From the NCBI GenBank assembly GCA_015060245.1, contig SUYU01000004.1, positions 81,658 through 145,657 on the forward strand: 64,000 bases of DNA. The letters run 5' to 3'. The notes below the pieces were generated by a model. That model was not told the origin of the DNA and did no database searches. It worked only from the letters and a program-made list of their open reading frames with translations. Within the stretch, counting starts at the first letter, position 1. Each line of letters starts with the position of its first letter. Below, one piece after another: positions 63,879-64,000 of the stretch. Position numbers and translations under genes: made by a program. Source of the DNA: Bacteroidales bacterium. GTDB taxonomy: Bacteria; Bacteroidota; Bacteroidia; Bacteroidales; UBA932.

Positions 63879-64000
63879 TTAACCAAGGAATGCAAGCAAG
63901 ATACCTGCAGCAACAGCACTACCGATCACACCTGCCACGTTAGGACCCATGGCATGCATCAACAAGAAGTTTGTTTTGTCATATTCCAAACCTACGTTGT
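63879..64000 (-). CDS. OadB-type sodium-pumping decarboxylase beta subunit, 3' end
   Basis: Minus strand, cut by the window end. The last 39 residues include [17 protein letters not shown] and AGILLAFLG, the conserved C-terminus of oxaloacetate/methylmalonyl-CoA/glutaconyl-CoA decarboxylase beta subunits. These pump Na+ outward on decarboxylation. Which acid is used cannot be told from this end. It precedes the Na+-type V-ATPase operon. Confidence 0.85.
   Translation of the reverse strand, partial: NVGLEYDKTNFLLMHAMGPNVAGVIGSAVAAGILLAFLG

Noticed and set aside
63689-63943. 84-residue + strand ORF near the right end
   Set aside because: It runs through the terminator hairpin and antisense to the decarboxylase gene; its C-terminal half is low quality and no ribosome site supports it.

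Overview
The window looks like the chromosome of an anaerobic member of the Bacteroidales, probably a gut-type organism. I infer this from V-type ATPase genes with a DUF2764 subunit, an LolA/MMPL/acyltransferase lipid cluster of the flexirubin/aryl-polyene type, TIGR02757, type B L31, LysO, C69 dipeptidase, and promoters of the Bacteroidota form TTTG-N19-TAnnTTTG. No database search was possible, so the family assignments rest on motifs and remembered family features, and the genus is not determined.

Layout. (1) About 1-8.7 kb, + strand: the tail of a surface polysaccharide locus. It holds a cut-off TupA-like ATP-grasp gene, a broken serine acetyltransferase, a GT4 glycosyltransferase, a sugar nucleotidyltransferase, an ATPase/STAS-like regulatory pair, a Wzx-type flippase and GT2, GT8 and GT2 glycosyltransferases. 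The first 2.1 kb is visibly richer in A+T than the rest. (2) 8.7-11.8 kb: RmuC with repeated coiled coils, a CaCA antiporter and a low-molecular-weight tyrosine phosphatase. (3) 11.8-21.4 kb, - strand: a nine-gene operon for an acyl-carrier-protein-bound lipid and its export: PlsC-type acyltransferase, one ketosynthase, ACP, two hot-dog proteins, MMPL exporter, CrtI-like oxidoreductase, FabG-like reductase and LolA-like carrier. It has a very good promoter and a bidirectional terminator. It resembles an aryl-polyene/flexirubin cluster but has no aryl-starter genes and no chain-length-factor partner. Its two hot-dog proteins each keep only one half of the catalytic His/Glu pair.

(4) 21.6-31.8 kb: carAB (the CarA glutaminase site has lost its usual His and Glu), a C69 dipeptidase, LysO, MltG, a glucosaminidase/LysM protein and cytidine deaminase. 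(5) 32-45 kb: the SRP RNA gene (absent from the ORF track), mnmA with a large insertion, an MBL-fold hydrolase, a tetrapyrrole-methylase-family methyltransferase, folB, mtaB, tamB, tsaD, an FAD dehydrogenase and a SlyD-like FKBP. Several of these modify tRNA. (6) 45.4-56.2 kb, - strand: NhaC, PmbA/TldE and TldD, an M14 peptidase, TIGR02757, L31, a Bax-inhibitor-like membrane protein, a NamZ-like muramidase and GlmM.

(7) 56.3-63.6 kb, - strand: a complete V/A-type ATPase operon (E, DUF2764, A, B, D, I, K) whose K subunit carries the Na+-binding residues. Upstream is the 3' end of an OadB-type sodium-pumping decarboxylase subunit. Together with NhaC and the CaCA antiporter this suggests strong use of sodium in energy metabolism. 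Most other ORF-track lines are antisense or out-of-frame shadows and are left out.
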